From an uncultured Anaeromusa sp. (lineage in GTDB: Bacteria > Bacillota > Negativicutes > Anaeromusales > Anaeromusaceae), in contig NZ_OY764901.1 of the NCBI RefSeq assembly GCF_963668665.1, forward strand, positions 291,001 to 355,000: a DNA stretch of 64,000 nucleotides, written 5' to 3'. A program made the position numbers and the translations under genes. Shown in pieces: positions 39,107 through 48,829 of the stretch; position 1 is the stretch's first letter; each line of letters opens with the position of its first letter. The notes below the pieces were generated by a model. That model ran no database searches and was not told where the DNA came from. It saw only the letters and a program-made list of their open reading frames with translations.

Positions 39107-40003
39107 TTATTTGGCATCAGCCACTAACACCCGGTTAGTATCCGTCTGCAACAACACTCGCTCCGCCTTGCCCACCAACGATTCTATCGTGTCGTTCACA
39201 TCCGCCACTGCCCCGCAAACAATCACTTCCAACGGAAGCTCTTGACTATTAAAAGTCGGCTGAATTTGCGCCAACAAGGTACGAATCCGCTCTGCTAAGA
39301 GCAGCAGCAAACTCTTCTTGCCATTGTAGCAAAGGATAAAAAAGGTAGCGCTTTGCCAACGCACGACGATATCGGTCCCTTCCAGCAAAGACGCAACTGT
39401 TTTTCCTACTACCTGCAAAAGATGATCGCCTGCTATATGTCCATATAACTCATTTACTTCTTTCAAATTATGAAGCTGCACTAACAGCATGCCAGCCGGC
39501 ACATTCGTCTGTTGCATCTCCGCTAAAGCCGCCCCCAGCTTCATTTCCCCGTAAGGTCGGCTAAAAGTACTGCTGACACTGTCAAAATAAGCCATTTTTG
39601 CCAATTGCACTACTTGTTCCTTGTTGTAACCCTGCTGCTTCTGTCGAAAGAGCAAGCAGGCCCCCAATTGCAAGCCCAATGGATCATAAAGAGGAAACGC
39701 CGTCGTTTCCACTGCCAGCAAGTGTCCTTTTTTATGGGGCAGCGTTCCTTGCACTACTCGGCTTTCCTGACGCTGCAGTAAAAGGCCGGATAAGCGCGAT
39801 AATTCCACCGTACGCTCCATGCCCAAAAGCCCCTGCAACAACACGGTAGGGCATGGCCGCCCCAGCAATTCATTTCCCTGGTAACCGCTTAAGAGCTCCG
39901 CACTTCTGTTCCAATGAATTAAGGCTCCTTCCATATCCAACATGCATACCCCGTCGCCCACGGAAGCCAATAGTTGCTGTAATGACGTTGCGGAAAGAAA
40001 CAT
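39107..40003 (-). CDS. PAS protein with degenerate GGDEF domain
   Basis: A 298-residue cytoplasmic protein. Residues about 5-120 form a PAS sensor domain (GVCMLDMEGALIHWNRSAE); residues about 135-298 are a GGDEF-like domain (YGHIAGDHLLQVVGKTVASL). At the active-site position the sequence is QSATF (217-221) rather than GGDEF, so diguanylate cyclase activity is very unlikely. It may be a ligand-binding or protein-binding regulator. It lies between dCMP deaminase and the MazG-like gene. Confidence 0.85.
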   Translation of the reverse strand: MFLSATSLQQLLASVGDGVCMLDMEGALIHWNRSAELLSGYQGNELLGRPCPTVLLQGLLGMERTVELSRLSGLLLQRQESRVVQGTLPHKKGHLLAVETTAFPLYDPLGLQLGACLLFRQKQQGYNKEQVVQLAKMAYFDSVSSTFSRPYGEMKLGAALAEMQQTNVPAGMLLVQLHNLKEVNELYGHIAGDHLLQVVGKTVASLLEGTDIVVRWQSATFFILCYNGKKSLLLLLAERIRTLLAQIQPTFNSQELPLEVIVCGAVADVNDTIESLVGKAERVLLQTDTNRVLVADAK

Positions 40004-40061
40004 GCCTGCACCTCCTTTGAAATTTCAGGCCGATTCTTCTTTCCTCCGGCCTATCTATACT

Positions 40062-40526
40062 TTATTCTTCTTGTTTCACTGCTTGTTCGGTTGGCACTTG
40101 CGCTTCTGTCAACAAGGCTGCTGACAACTCGTCTGGATAGCCGTCTAGATAGACAATCCTTGAAATTCCTGCATTAATCAGCATCTTCGTACAAACCGAA
40201 CAAGGATGATGCGTACAATATAAAATAGCTCCTTCGATGGCCACGCCATGCAATGCCGCTTGAATAATCGCATTCTGCTCCGCGTGCAAACCGCGGCAAA
40301 GCTCGTGCCGCTCTCCAGAAGGAATGCCCATCGTTTCTCGCAAACAGCCAATTTCCCCGCAATGCTTCAATTTTTGCGGCGCTCCATTATAACCGGTAGC
40401 CAGCAAGCGCCGGTCCTTCACCAAAACAGCGCCCACCTGGCGGCGCAAGCAAGTAGAGCGCTTAGCCGCTACTTGAGCCATCTCCAAAAAATATTCATCC
40501 CAATTGGGTCTTCGTAATTGCTTCAT
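40062..40526 (-). CDS. dCMP deaminase
   Basis: Converts dCMP to dUMP for thymidylate synthesis (154 residues). Zinc site motifs are [11 protein letters not shown] and [17 protein letters not shown]. The short C-terminal tail after DGYPDEL is typical. The ATG follows AGGGG-like bases; a possible extended -10 (TGCTATAAA) lies upstream at 40552-40560. Confidence 0.92.
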   Translation of the reverse strand: MKQLRRPNWDEYFLEMAQVAAKRSTCLRRQVGAVLVKDRRLLATGYNGAPQKLKHCGEIGCLRETMGIPSGERHELCRGLHAEQNAIIQAALHGVAIEGAILYCTHHPCSVCTKMLINAGISRIVYLDGYPDELSAALLTEAQVPTEQAVKQEE

Positions 40527-40551
40527 AATATATCCCCTGTTTTTAAGTTCT

Positions 40552-40560
40552 TTTATAGCA
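40552..40560 (-). promoter_or_regulatory. Possible extended -10 promoter for dCMP deaminase
   Basis: TGCTATAAA on the minus strand, 26 nt before the ATG; the -35 region is weak. Confidence 0.4.
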
Positions 40561-40972
40561 TGGGCTTAGATTCTCCAAAACCTAAGCTCTTTCCTGCCAA
40601 CTTTGCGCTTATCTTTTCAGATTAGGGGAGCTACGAAGAGACGTTTTACACAGAGGAACAGAGGGAACAGAGAAAGGCCAGAGGATGACCAGAAAATTTA
40701 ATTATGAGAACATGCAAAAAGAGATTGCCGCGTCGCTTCGCTCCTCGCAACGACGTACTAAGCTGTCCGCCATATACCGATAACGTCATTGCCATTCTAA
40801 ACAACCTTTTGTCTTTGCGAGCGAAGCGAAGCAATCTCCTCGTTTATTTCCATAGTTTCTTTCTGGCTTTTCCTGGTGGAGACCGGCAATTATGCCATCC
40901 GTGGCATTGCCGGCACTAGGCGCTTCCTGCGCCGTCGCTGTTACTCTGTGTGAAGCGTACCCTTGTTCCCAC
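40561..40972. repeat. Repeat-rich spacer between upp and the dCMP deaminase gene
   Basis: No gene is credible. 40648-40690 carries CACAGAGGAACAGAG and AAAGGCCAGAGG repeats. 40721-40842 is a palindromic element: left arm GAGATTGCCGCGTCGCTTCG and right arm TTTGCGAGCGAAGCGAAGCA, near reverse complements, about 55 nt apart. This family is widespread in bacterial genomes as I know it. The GGA-loop element sits at 40883-40938. Confidence 0.7.
40883..40938 (-). ncRNA. Two-hairpin GGA-loop RNA element, copy 3
   Basis: Minus strand: GCGAC, hairpin 1 GGCGC-AGGAA-GCGCC, linker TAGT, hairpin 2 with outer stem CCGGCAAT/ATTGCCGG plus a terminal G-U pair, inner GCC/GGC, loop ACGGAT and 3-nt bulge ATA. It lies downstream of upp and its terminator, in the same orientation as upp. 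Confidence 0.75.
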
Positions 40973-41001
40973 AAAAAAGAAGCTGCCTATAAGGCAGCCT
41001 C
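40973..41001 (-). terminator. Intrinsic terminator of upp
   Basis: A 9-bp stem (GAGGCTGCC/GGCAGCTTC, one G-U) around TTATA, followed by TTTTTT on the minus strand, 7 nt after the upp stop. Confidence 0.92.
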
Positions 41002-41008
41002 CGCAATT

Positions 41009-41635
41009 TTATTTGGTTCCGAAAATACGATCACCGGCGTCGCCGAGGCCAGGGATAATATAACCATGGTCATTCAGGCACTCATCTACTGCCGCCGCGT
41101 AAATTTCCACGTCAGGATGTGCGTCATTCACAGCTTGTACGCCTTCCGGCGCAGCTACCAGGCACATGAGCTTGATGTTTCTAGCGCCATGCTTTTTCAC
41201 CAAATCGATGGCCGCGACGCACGAACCGCCGGTAGCCAGCATCGGATCAATCACGATCATATCCCGCTCCTGCACATCCGTAGGCAGCTTGCAGTAGTAT
41301 TCTACCGGCTGCAGCGTCTGCGGGTCACGGTACAGGCCCACATGCCCCACGCGAGCGGCGGGAATGATTTTGAGTACGCCGTTTACCATGCCCAAACCGG
41401 CGCGCAAAATCGGAATAACCCCCATCTTTTTGCCTGCGAGCACTTTGGCTTTGCATTTGGCCACCGGAGTCTGTATTTCCACTTCTTCCAGATTCAAATT
41501 GCGTGTCAGCTCATAGGTCATTAGCATCGCAATTTCGTCGAGTAACTCACGGAATTCCTTAGTTCCGGTCGTCACGTCGCGAATATGGGTCAGTTTGTGT
41601 TGAATCAAGGGATGATCAATAACTTTTACTTGCAT
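41009..41635 (-). CDS. upp: Uracil phosphoribosyltransferase
   Basis: Salvages uracil to UMP with PRPP (208 residues). The PRPP site is [15 protein letters not shown], and the C-terminal uracil-binding [10 protein letters not shown] is intact. It lies 15 nt downstream of glyA, as in Bacillus. Confidence 0.97.
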   Translation of the reverse strand: MQVKVIDHPLIQHKLTHIRDVTTGTKEFRELLDEIAMLMTYELTRNLNLEEVEIQTPVAKCKAKVLAGKKMGVIPILRAGLGMVNGVLKIIPAARVGHVGLYRDPQTLQPVEYYCKLPTDVQERDMIVIDPMLATGGSCVAAIDLVKKHGARNIKLMCLVAAPEGVQAVNDAHPDVEIYAAAVDECLNDHGYIIPGLGDAGDRIFGTK

Positions 41636-41650
41636 GAATGGTCCTCCTTA

Positions 41651-42889
41651 TTACTCTGCATATAAAGGATATTTGCTGCAAAGCGCCGCAACACGCCGCC
41701 GCGCCTCGTCCTTGCTCTCTTCGGAGTCAGGATTTTGCAGCGCCAACGCGATAATCGCGCCGACTTCGCGGAAATCGTCTTCCAGAAAGCCCCGACTGGT
41801 CAGCGCCGGCGTACCAATGCGCACGCCGCTGGTCACAAAAGGACTGGCAGGATCAAAGGGGATGGTGTTCTTATTTACCGTTACGCCCACATCATCCAGC
41901 AGCCGTTCCGCTACCTTGCCGGTCAGGTTCTGAGCGCGCACGTCCACCAACATCAGATGGTTATCTGTGCCGCCAGATACCAAGGTAAAGCCTTGGGCCA
42001 TCAGCTCCGCCGCCAACGCTTTGGCATTTTTCACAATCTGCTTCTGATAGGTCTTGAATTCGTCGCTCATGGCTTCTTTGAAGGCCACAGCTTTAGCCGC
42101 AATGACATGCATCAACGGACCGCCCTGAATACCAGGGAAAATGGCTTTGTTAATGGCAGGCCCCATGGCAGCGCTGCAGAGAATCAAACCGCCGCGCGGT
42201 CCCCGCAGGGTTTTATGGGTTGTCGTCGTCACGATGTCCGCATGACCAACCGGCGACGGATGCTCGCCTGCCGCTACCAAGCCGGCAATATGAGCCATAT
42301 CCACCATGAGCAGCGCATCTACGCTGTGCGCAATGGCCGCCATCCGTTCAAAGTCAATGATGCGCGGATAGGCGCTGGCGCCGGCGACTACCATCTTGGG
42401 GCGGTGCTCTTTGGCCAGTTTTTCCAGTTCATTATAATCAATACGGTGCGTCTCAGCGTCAACACCATAAGGAACTACATTAAAATACACGCCCGACAAA
42501 TTTACCGGACTGCCATGGGTCAAATGGCCGCCATGAGACAAATTCATGCCCAAAAGGGTATCGCCATGTTTAAGCAAAGCAAAATAGACAGCCGTATTCG
42601 CCTGGGCTCCTGAGTGAGGCTGCACATTAGCAAACTCAGCGCCAAAAAGTTCTTTGGCCCGGTCAATAGCCAATTGCTCTACAACGTCTACATGCTCGCA
42701 ACCGCCATAATAACGCTTGCCGGGATAACCTTCGGCGTATTTATTGGTCAAAACTGAACCTTGGGCTTCCATCACTGCCTGGGAAACAAAGTTTTCCGAA
42801 GCAATCAATTCCAGCTTGTTTTGCTGCCGTCCTTTTTCTAGCGCAATGGCTGCGGCGATTTCCGGATCTACTGTCTGCAAATAGTTCAT
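41651..42889 (-). CDS. glyA: Serine hydroxymethyltransferase
   Basis: Interconverts serine and glycine, feeding one-carbon folate pools (412 residues, PLP enzyme). The PLP lysine lies in [15 protein letters not shown]; other signatures are [15 protein letters not shown] and [24 protein letters not shown] precedes the ATG. Only 31 nt separate it from ywlG, so no glycine riboswitch fits there. Confidence 0.98.
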   Translation of the reverse strand: MNYLQTVDPEIAAAIALEKGRQQNKLELIASENFVSQAVMEAQGSVLTNKYAEGYPGKRYYGGCEHVDVVEQLAIDRAKELFGAEFANVQPHSGAQANTAVYFALLKHGDTLLGMNLSHGGHLTHGSPVNLSGVYFNVVPYGVDAETHRIDYNELEKLAKEHRPKMVVAGASAYPRIIDFERMAAIAHSVDALLMVDMAHIAGLVAAGEHPSPVGHADIVTTTTHKTLRGPRGGLILCSAAMGPAINKAIFPGIQGGPLMHVIAAKAVAFKEAMSDEFKTYQKQIVKNAKALAAELMAQGFTLVSGGTDNHLMLVDVRAQNLTGKVAERLLDDVGVTVNKNTIPFDPASPFVTSGVRIGTPALTSRGFLEDDFREVGAIIALALQNPDSEESKDEARRRVAALCSKYPLYAE

Positions 42890-42920
42890 GTTTTTTGCCT
42901 CCTTTATTTGTCCAATCCGT

Positions 42921-43466
42921 CTAAGGACGGCTATATACAGCCCGACAGCCTCCTATCAGTTTGGGACGCGTCCGGGCAGCCACCACATTCGTTTCTCCAA
43001 TACGGTTGTTCTTCAGCCGCAGTGGTACTGCTACACGTTTTAAATGCATTCCAATCAGCGTATTGCCGATGTCCAAGCCGGCATCCGCCTGGAGTTCCTC
43101 CACCACAGCAGGTTCTACAAATTGAAGCATGCCTTGCGCCGCTAAAGCGCCCCCAGCCGTAGGTACCGGAAAAACCGACACTTCCGCCAAACCAAGCTGC
43201 TTCAACACGGCTCTTTCCACAACCAACGCCCGGTTTAAATGCTCACAACACTGAATGGCTAATGCCATCTTTTCCCGCTCGGCCACTCGGCGCAGTCCTG
43301 TCAGCAGCGCCTGCGCCGCTGCTTGCGAGCCAGCCGTACCAATCGTACAGCCAATTACCTCGCTGGTACTGCAGCCAATTACAATCAAGGAACCTGGTTG
43401 CAATTCCCCTTGGACAATGAGTTCCTGCATCGCCGCTGCCGCCTGTTCTTCTATGGCCGCCTCCAT
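42921..43466 (-). CDS. UPF0340/YwlG family protein
   Basis: A 181-residue member of the TIGR01440/YwlG family, recognised by [32 protein letters not shown] and the C-terminal [12 protein letters not shown]. Function is unknown; the family nearly always sits next to rpiB and glyA, as here. Three conserved cysteines could bind a metal. Start at the ATG upstream of EAAIEEQAA; a strong site is not obvious. Confidence 0.85.
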   Translation of the reverse strand: MEAAIEEQAAAAMQELIVQGELQPGSLIVIGCSTSEVIGCTIGTAGSQAAAQALLTGLRRVAEREKMALAIQCCEHLNRALVVERAVLKQLGLAEVSVFPVPTAGGALAAQGMLQFVEPAVVEELQADAGLDIGNTLIGMHLKRVAVPLRLKNNRIGETNVVAARTRPKLIGGCRAVYSRP

Positions 43467-43523
43467 ATGCTCCGCCTCCCGTGTATCCTCACCTACTTAC
43501 AAACTGCCAGACATCCCTAAGTA

Positions 43524-43967
43524 CTATTTCTCCAGAGCGCTGATTTTTTCCACCCGCCGTGCATGACGCCCGCCGGCAAATTCCGCTTCCAGCCAGGTTT
43601 GGACAATCATTAGAGCCAAGCCGGAACCGATCACCCGCTCGCCAAGAGCTAGGATGTTTGCATTATTGTGTTCCCTAGACATCCGCGCGGAAAATACGTC
43701 GCCGCACAAGGCAGCACGTACGCCAGGCACTTTATTGGCTGCAATGGATATGCCAATACCGGTACCGCAAATTAAAATGCCGCGCTCAAATTCTCCCGCG
43801 GCCACCTTTTCTCCCACTGTCTGGGCAATATCCGGATAATCTACGGATGCGGTGGAGTACGTCCCAAAATCCGTATGCTCCACACCCTGCTGCCGCAGAT
43901 AGTCCTTAATTTCCTCTTTAAGCCGAAAACCGCCATGATCGCTGCCGATCGCAATTTTCAAATTCAT
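43524..43967 (-). CDS. rpiB: Ribose-5-phosphate isomerase B
   Basis: Interconverts ribose-5-phosphate and ribulose-5-phosphate (147 residues). SDHGGFRLKEEIKDYL at the N-terminus, GILICGTGIGISIAANK with the catalytic cysteine, and the SREHNNANILALGERV signature are all intact. Confidence 0.96.
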   Translation of the reverse strand: MNLKIAIGSDHGGFRLKEEIKDYLRQQGVEHTDFGTYSTASVDYPDIAQTVGEKVAAGEFERGILICGTGIGISIAANKVPGVRAALCGDVFSARMSREHNNANILALGERVIGSGLALMIVQTWLEAEFAGGRHARRVEKISALEK

Positions 43968-43986
43968 TCCCTCCTTCTGCCAACAA

Positions 43987-44478
43987 TCATTCGTTTTTCT
44001 TCGCCAATACTTGCTTTTTTCCTGCCAGAAATTTTATTTTCTCCCATGCCTTGCCCAAAAGCCGTTCCAGTTCCAAAGCACAGGCAGCATATACTTTTTC
44101 CTCACCGCCGTACGGATCACTGATGTCGCCATTTTCTCCCGCATACTCGCGAAGCGTATAAATACGCCCCTCCTTCGCTTCCGGCGCAGACAGCAACAGT
44201 CGCTTATGCTGTGTGGTCATAGTTAAAATCAAATCATAAGACGCAAGATCCATTCTGGTCAAAAGCGCCGCCTGATGTTCTTGACCAGACAAGCCTTTTT
44301 GCCTCAATACGGCTTGCGCCGGCGCTGACATAGGTTCTCCCGCTGCAGCCATCAAGCCAGCGGACGCTACCGCCACAAGACTCTCCGCGCCAGCTTCGCG
44401 TATTTTCGCTTGCAGCAGCGCCGCCGCAATCGGGCTGCGGCAAGTGTTTCCCGTACAAACCATCAAGACTCGCACCAT
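43987..44478 (-). CDS. Low-molecular-weight phosphatase, probable arginine phosphatase (YwlE type)
   Basis: A 163-residue LMW phosphatase with the catalytic P-loop CTGNTCRSP (residues 8-16) and the DPYGG general-acid motif. The threonine inside the loop is the feature that distinguishes protein-arginine phosphatase YwlE from tyrosine phosphatases. The position between sua5 and rpiB agrees with ywlE in Bacillus. No McsB kinase is seen in this window, so an arginine-phosphate role remains inferred. Confidence 0.88.
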   Translation of the reverse strand: MVRVLMVCTGNTCRSPIAAALLQAKIREAGAESLVAVASAGLMAAAGEPMSAPAQAVLRQKGLSGQEHQAALLTRMDLASYDLILTMTTQHKRLLLSAPEAKEGRIYTLREYAGENGDISDPYGGEEKVYAACALELERLLGKAWEKIKFLAGKKQVLAKKNE

Positions 44479-44480
44479 GT

Positions 44481-45551
44481 CTATTCTCCTTTTGCAAAGC
44501 GGCGTACGCGCTGACCGGCGGCTTTGCGCAACCGATTCATCACCGCTTGCCCCAAACCAGCTTCCTCGACGCCTTCCGCCAAAATGCTGCGCACTGGCAG
44601 CGCGTCAAAGCGCCGCAACGCGGCAAATAAACCTGCCGCCAAAGTCTGCGGACGCCTGCGCTGTCCATAGGTGATCACTCTAGACGAAGCCGGCAAGCGT
44701 TCCGCCAGCTCCTCCGTCACCAAAAAGCCGGTTTCCTCGGCCGTATCCTGCTTCCAAGCCTCCAAAAAGGCCTGAGCTACCAAGTCTGCAGGCCCTTCCC
44801 AGACCTCCACAGCCGCTTTGGGCGCATAATGACGATACTTCATACCCGGTGCCTTGGGAATCGCAACCTTAGCTCCAGCCAAGGCCGGGTCCAACTGCAG
44901 ATTTGGAATGACCTCTCGCAGCGCTTCCACCGTCAAACCGCCTGGTCGCAGCAGCATCGGCACCTCACCGCTAAGATCCACTACAGTAGACTCCAAGCCT
45001 ACCGCACAAGGGCCGCAGTCTAAAATGGCATCGATGCGACCATGCAAGTCCTCCCAGACAGCCTCCGCCGTTGTCGGACTTGGCTTGCCAGAGGTATTGG
45101 CGCTGGGTCCTGCCATAGGCACGCCCGCCTGGCGGATCAATTCGCGAGTCACCGCGGTTGCCGGCATACGCACAGCTACCGTATCCAGGCCGCCTGTAAC
45201 CACATCAGGAACGCGGAAGCTCCTCGGCAAAATCATCGTCAACGGTCCCGGCCAAAACCGCTCCGCCAGCTTTCTAGCTAGGGGCGTAATCTGCTGCACC
45301 AACGGTTCCCAGGCTTCTAAGTCGGCAACATGCAAAATCAAAGGATTGTCCGAGGGTCTTCCTTTCGCCCGATAAATCGAAGCGGAAGCCTCCGCATCCA
45401 AACCGTTAGCTCCCAATCCATATACGGTCTCCGTGGGAAAAGCCACCAGCTTGCCTTCCCGAAGCAGCTGTGCTGCCGCCGCAATGATTTTCAGATCCGG
45501 CTTTTTCGCATCCACCCGCCACCACAACGTTTCTTTTTTTAGGGTATCCAT
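44481..45551 (-). CDS. L-threonylcarbamoyladenylate synthase (Sua5)
   Basis: Makes threonylcarbamoyl-AMP for t6A modification of tRNA (356 residues). The YrdC domain (residues about 20-210) has GKLVAFPTETVYGLGANG and GPSANTSGKPSPT; a C-terminal Sua5 domain (about 240-350) follows the linker KVAIPKAPGMKYRHYAPKA. It ends 2 nt before ywlE and starts 7 nt after prmC. Confidence 0.95.
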   Translation of the reverse strand: MDTLKKETLWWRVDAKKPDLKIIAAAAQLLREGKLVAFPTETVYGLGANGLDAEASASIYRAKGRPSDNPLILHVADLEAWEPLVQQITPLARKLAERFWPGPLTMILPRSFRVPDVVTGGLDTVAVRMPATAVTRELIRQAGVPMAGPSANTSGKPSPTTAEAVWEDLHGRIDAILDCGPCAVGLESTVVDLSGEVPMLLRPGGLTVEALREVIPNLQLDPALAGAKVAIPKAPGMKYRHYAPKAAVEVWEGPADLVAQAFLEAWKQDTAEETGFLVTEELAERLPASSRVITYGQRRRPQTLAAGLFAALRRFDALPVRSILAEGVEEAGLGQAVMNRLRKAAGQRVRRFAKGE

Positions 45552-45558
45552 TATCTAC

Positions 45559-46434
45559 TCAGCTCCCTTGCTTGCGCAAAGCCACAACTCGCTCAATGCC
45601 GGCGTAGTCCGGTAAAATGGTCTCCACCTGCCAACCAGACTGCTCCCCCAATTGCGCTACCTCTTTTGCTTGTCCGCTGCCAACTTCCAGCAGGAGCCAG
45701 CCGCCGGCGCATACATAAGCACCGCCTTCTCGCACCAGTCGCCGATAAAAATCCAAGCCATCCGAGCCTCCAGCCAGCGCCATCCGAGGCTCACAGTGCA
45801 CTTCCGGCTGCAAACCCTCAAGGTCCGCTTCGGGAATATATGGCGGATTGGAAACAACGGCATCAAACTGCCGCCCTTCCACAGGCGCAAATAGATCTCC
45901 TTCGTAAAGTTGCAGCCTTGCTTCTACCTCATGGCGCTTGGCGTTTTTCCGCACCATTTGCGCAGCTCGCGGCGACAATTCCACCGCTGCAGCCTGCCAC
46001 TCCGGTTGCCGTTTCAGCAAACTGATCACCACGGCGCCGCTTCCAGGTCCAATCTCCAAAATACGCGCCTGCGAAACCTCCTTCAAGCGAGCCTCACAAG
46101 CCTCCACCAACAGCTCCGTATCCGGCCGAGGCACCAAAACATCGGGAGAAACCGCAAATTCCAAGCCCATGAATTCCTTACAACCCAAAATGTACGCTAC
46201 AGGCTCTCTTGCCGCCCTACGCAGCACCAGTGCCCGAAAAGAGGCCAGCTCTTCCGGCAGCAAGGGCTGATCAAAACGCACATATAAGTGTAACCGGTCC
46301 ATGCCGAGGACATGGGAAAGCAGTACTTCCGCATCCAAACGCGCTTGTTCGACGCCTTTGTCCGCAAAGTACTGCTTGGTCCAGGACAGAACGCGGCCTA
46401 TAGTCCAGCGATCCTTGTCCACGTCCATTCTCAC
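45559..46434 (-). CDS. prmC: Release factor glutamine methyltransferase
   Basis: Methylates the GGQ glutamine of release factors (291 residues). The AdoMet site [14 protein letters not shown] and catalytic [14 protein letters not shown] are intact. It begins with GTG overlapping the prfA stop (GTGA); an ATG two codons later is an alternative. Translational coupling to its substrate prfA is sensible. Confidence 0.95.
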   Translation of the reverse strand: MRMDVDKDRWTIGRVLSWTKQYFADKGVEQARLDAEVLLSHVLGMDRLHLYVRFDQPLLPEELASFRALVLRRAAREPVAYILGCKEFMGLEFAVSPDVLVPRPDTELLVEACEARLKEVSQARILEIGPGSGAVVISLLKRQPEWQAAAVELSPRAAQMVRKNAKRHEVEARLQLYEGDLFAPVEGRQFDAVVSNPPYIPEADLEGLQPEVHCEPRMALAGGSDGLDFYRRLVREGGAYVCAGGWLLLEVGSGQAKEVAQLGEQSGWQVETILPDYAGIERVVALRKQGS

Positions 46435-47498
46435 TCCATTTGTTTCAATTTCTCGCTCTGCTCCGTAGCAATGAGCGCCTCAATCAATTCTTCCAGCTCG
46501 CCGTTGAGCACAAAGTCCAACTTATGCAGCGTCAAGCCAATACGATGATCGGTCACGCGCCCTTGAGGAAAATTATACGTCCGAATGCGCTCGCTGCGGT
46601 CGCCTGTGCCAACTTGGCTTTTCCGGTCCGCCGCCACCGCCGCATGCTGCTCTGCTTGCGCTTTTTCCAGCAGCTTAGCGCGCAGCACCCGCATGGCCTT
46701 CTCTTTATTTTTCAGCTGAGACTTTTCATCCTGGCAGGTAACCACTACGCCCGTGGGCAAATGGGTAATCCGAATGGCCGACTCCGTCTTGTTAACGTGC
46801 TGACCGCCGGCGCCGCTGGCGCAATAGGTGTCAATTTTCAAATCGTTTTGATTCACATCGATGTCTACTTCTTCCGCTTCCGGCAAGACCGCCACCGTCA
46901 CGGTTGAAGTATGAATCCGGCCGCCCGACTCGGTCACAGGCACACGCTGCACCCGATGCACACCGCTTTCGAACTTCAGGCGGCTGTAAGCGCCGTCGCC
47001 GTCAATGACAAAAACGATTTCCTTGTAGCCGCCCAAATCGGACGGGTTTCCGTCCAAGACTTCCGTGCGCCAACCCCGGCCTTCAGCATAGCGTGTGTAC
47101 ATGCGAAACAGATCGCCTGCAAAGAGCGCCGCCTCATCGCCGCCGGCGCCGCCGCGAATTTCCACAATAACGCTCTTTTCGTCATTGGGATCTTTGGGCA
47201 GCATCAGTACGCGGAGCTCCTGCTCCATCTCCGGCAGCTTGCTTTGATGTTCCTCCATTTCGGCCTTGGCCAGCTCCCGCATTTCAGCATCGCTTTCCTC
47301 CGCCAAAATTTCCCGGGCTTCCGTCACCGCCTGCAGCGTCTCCTTATACGTACGAAACGCCGTAATCAAGGGAGTCAGTCTAGCATGGGCCCGGGTGTGC
47401 TGCTGCCAACGCTGCATGTCCGACATCACATTCGGATCGCTGATCATGGCTTCCAATTCCTGATATTTATCTTCAATTGCCTGCAATTTTTCTAGCAT
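46431..47498 (-). CDS. prfA: Peptide chain release factor 1
   Basis: Terminates translation at UAA and UAG (355 residues). The tripeptide anticodon region and the peptidyl-hydrolase motif [18 protein letters not shown] are complete. Start at the ATG 8 nt after GAGG; an upstream Met at 47525 has no site. Confidence 0.97.
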   Translation of the reverse strand: MLEKLQAIEDKYQELEAMISDPNVMSDMQRWQQHTRAHARLTPLITAFRTYKETLQAVTEAREILAEESDAEMRELAKAEMEEHQSKLPEMEQELRVLMLPKDPNDEKSVIVEIRGGAGGDEAALFAGDLFRMYTRYAEGRGWRTEVLDGNPSDLGGYKEIVFVIDGDGAYSRLKFESGVHRVQRVPVTESGGRIHTSTVTVAVLPEAEEVDIDVNQNDLKIDTYCASGAGGQHVNKTESAIRITHLPTGVVVTCQDEKSQLKNKEKAMRVLRAKLLEKAQAEQHAAVAADRKSQVGTGDRSERIRTYNFPQGRVTDHRIGLTLHKLDFVLNGELEELIEALIATEQSEKLKQME

Positions 47499-47531
47499 TA
47501 ATAGTACCTCACAACAAAAATACAACAGTTA

Positions 47532-48428
47532 TCAATTTGCAGCTATTTCTTTTGCTGCCGCGTCTTCTTCCGGCAAGACCGCTTGCAGCGCCGCAATGGC
47601 CACTTCAATCTGCGAGTCGTCCGGTTGGCGAGTAGTCAGCTTTTGCAGCCACATACCAGGCAGCACAATGGCGCTCACCAGCACCTGCTCGCCGACGTGA
47701 CGTCCGGCGTAGCGAATGATTTCATAGGCAATTCCGGCGACCACCGGCAGCAGCACAATCCGCGAAGTAATGCGCAGCCATAAATCCGGCCAGCCTAAGA
47801 AGGCAAAAAGCAGAATACTGACCACCATGACGATTAAGAGAAAATTCGTCCCGCATCGCGGATGCAACGTACTATGACGGCGTACATTCTCCACGGTCAG
47901 CTCTTCACCCGCTTCATAAGCGTAGATAGTCTTATGCTCCGCACCATGGTACTGAAATACCCGTTGAATGTCTTTCATCGAAGAAATAGCCGCTACGTAC
48001 CCAAAAAACAAAATCAACCGCAACGCGCCTTCCAGCAAATTGAGCCAAACCGGATCCGTCACGGCTTCATGAATGTATTTAGCCGCAAAAGTTGGCAGCA
48101 CAACAAACAAGCCAATAGCCAGCACAAAAGAAACCAGCATCGTCAGCACCAGCTCTTTGGTGCTCAGTTGCTCTTCTTCCTCCCCGGCAGCTTGCGCCGA
48201 AAAGGACAGCGCCTGCAAACCGTAAACCAAGGATTCCAGCAAAGCCACCGTACCGCGTACAAAGGGCAGCTTTAAAAGCGGATACCGCTCGTTGATAGAA
48301 GAAAAAGGTTCTTTTTTTAATTCAATACCGCCGTCAGGCCGACGGACCGCCGTAGCCAGGTAGCCCGGGCCGCGCATCATCACGCCCTCAATGACAGCCT
48401 GACCGCCAATTGTCGGCTTCTTACTCAT
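47532..48428 (-). CDS. DUF1385 (YqhQ-like) membrane protein
   Basis: A 298-residue multi-pass membrane protein of unknown function. The family start motif is IGGQAVIEGVMMRGP, and FQYHGAEHKTIYAYEAGEELTVENVR carries conserved His/Glu residues. About four to five helices (near 105-130, 145-165, 205-240). It usually neighbours prfA and rpmE in Firmicutes, as here. A perfect TATAAT lies upstream near 48458, but its -35 is weak. Confidence 0.9.
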   Translation of the reverse strand: MSKKPTIGGQAVIEGVMMRGPGYLATAVRRPDGGIELKKEPFSSINERYPLLKLPFVRGTVALLESLVYGLQALSFSAQAAGEEEEQLSTKELVLTMLVSFVLAIGLFVVLPTFAAKYIHEAVTDPVWLNLLEGALRLILFFGYVAAISSMKDIQRVFQYHGAEHKTIYAYEAGEELTVENVRRHSTLHPRCGTNFLLIVMVVSILLFAFLGWPDLWLRITSRIVLLPVVAGIAYEIIRYAGRHVGEQVLVSAIVLPGMWLQKLTTRQPDDSQIEVAIAALQAVLPEEDAAAKEIAAN

Positions 48429-48464
48429 AGGAATCTCCTTTATACAAACAGGTGCTAATTATAA

Positions 48465-48494
48465 CTGTAGCAGAGCATCGCTGCTCTGCTACAG
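48465..48494 (-). terminator. Hairpin after rpmE
   Basis: CTGTAGCAGAGCA/TGCTCTGCTACAG, 13 perfect pairs with a 4-nt loop, 12 nt after the rpmE stop. The downstream sequence is TTATAATT, a weak T-run, so termination may be partial. Confidence 0.7.
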
Positions 48495-48506
48495 AATTGC
48501 GTCCTA

Positions 48507-48704
48507 TTACTTTCCGTAACGCTTGTTGAATTTTTCGATCCGACCGCCAGCCGTAATATTACGCTGCTGACCGGTGTAAAAGGGATGGCATTTGGAGCAA
48601 ACGTCCACGCGCAATTCTTTTTTCACCGAGCCGGTCATGAAGGTGTTCCCGCAACCGCAGGTCACTTTCACTTCCTGATAATCCGGATGAATTTGTTCTT
48701 TCAT
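48507..48704 (-). CDS. rpmE: Ribosomal protein L31, zinc-binding type
   Basis: Large-subunit protein L31 (65 residues). The four cysteines (16, 18, 36, 39: CGC and CSKC) mark the zinc-containing form, and the [13 protein letters not shown]-terminus is typical. I start at MKEQIHPDY, the family start. The zinc form is normally replaced by a zinc-free paralog in zinc starvation; none is seen here. Confidence 0.95.
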   Translation of the reverse strand: MKEQIHPDYQEVKVTCGCGNTFMTGSVKKELRVDVCSKCHPFYTGQQRNITAGGRIEKFNKRYGK

Positions 48705-48829
48705 CGAAGCATACACCTCTCTTTACCCTAGGGATTGAGTCATCGCCAAACAAAATCAGCTGATTGTACCCGATTAGTATAGCATAGTCAATAGAGAAAC
48801 CGCAAGATCCTTCCCTCTATTTTTCCATA

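Noticed and set aside
42890..42920. Glycine riboswitch for glyA
   Set aside because: The space is only 31 nt, too short for the aptamer.
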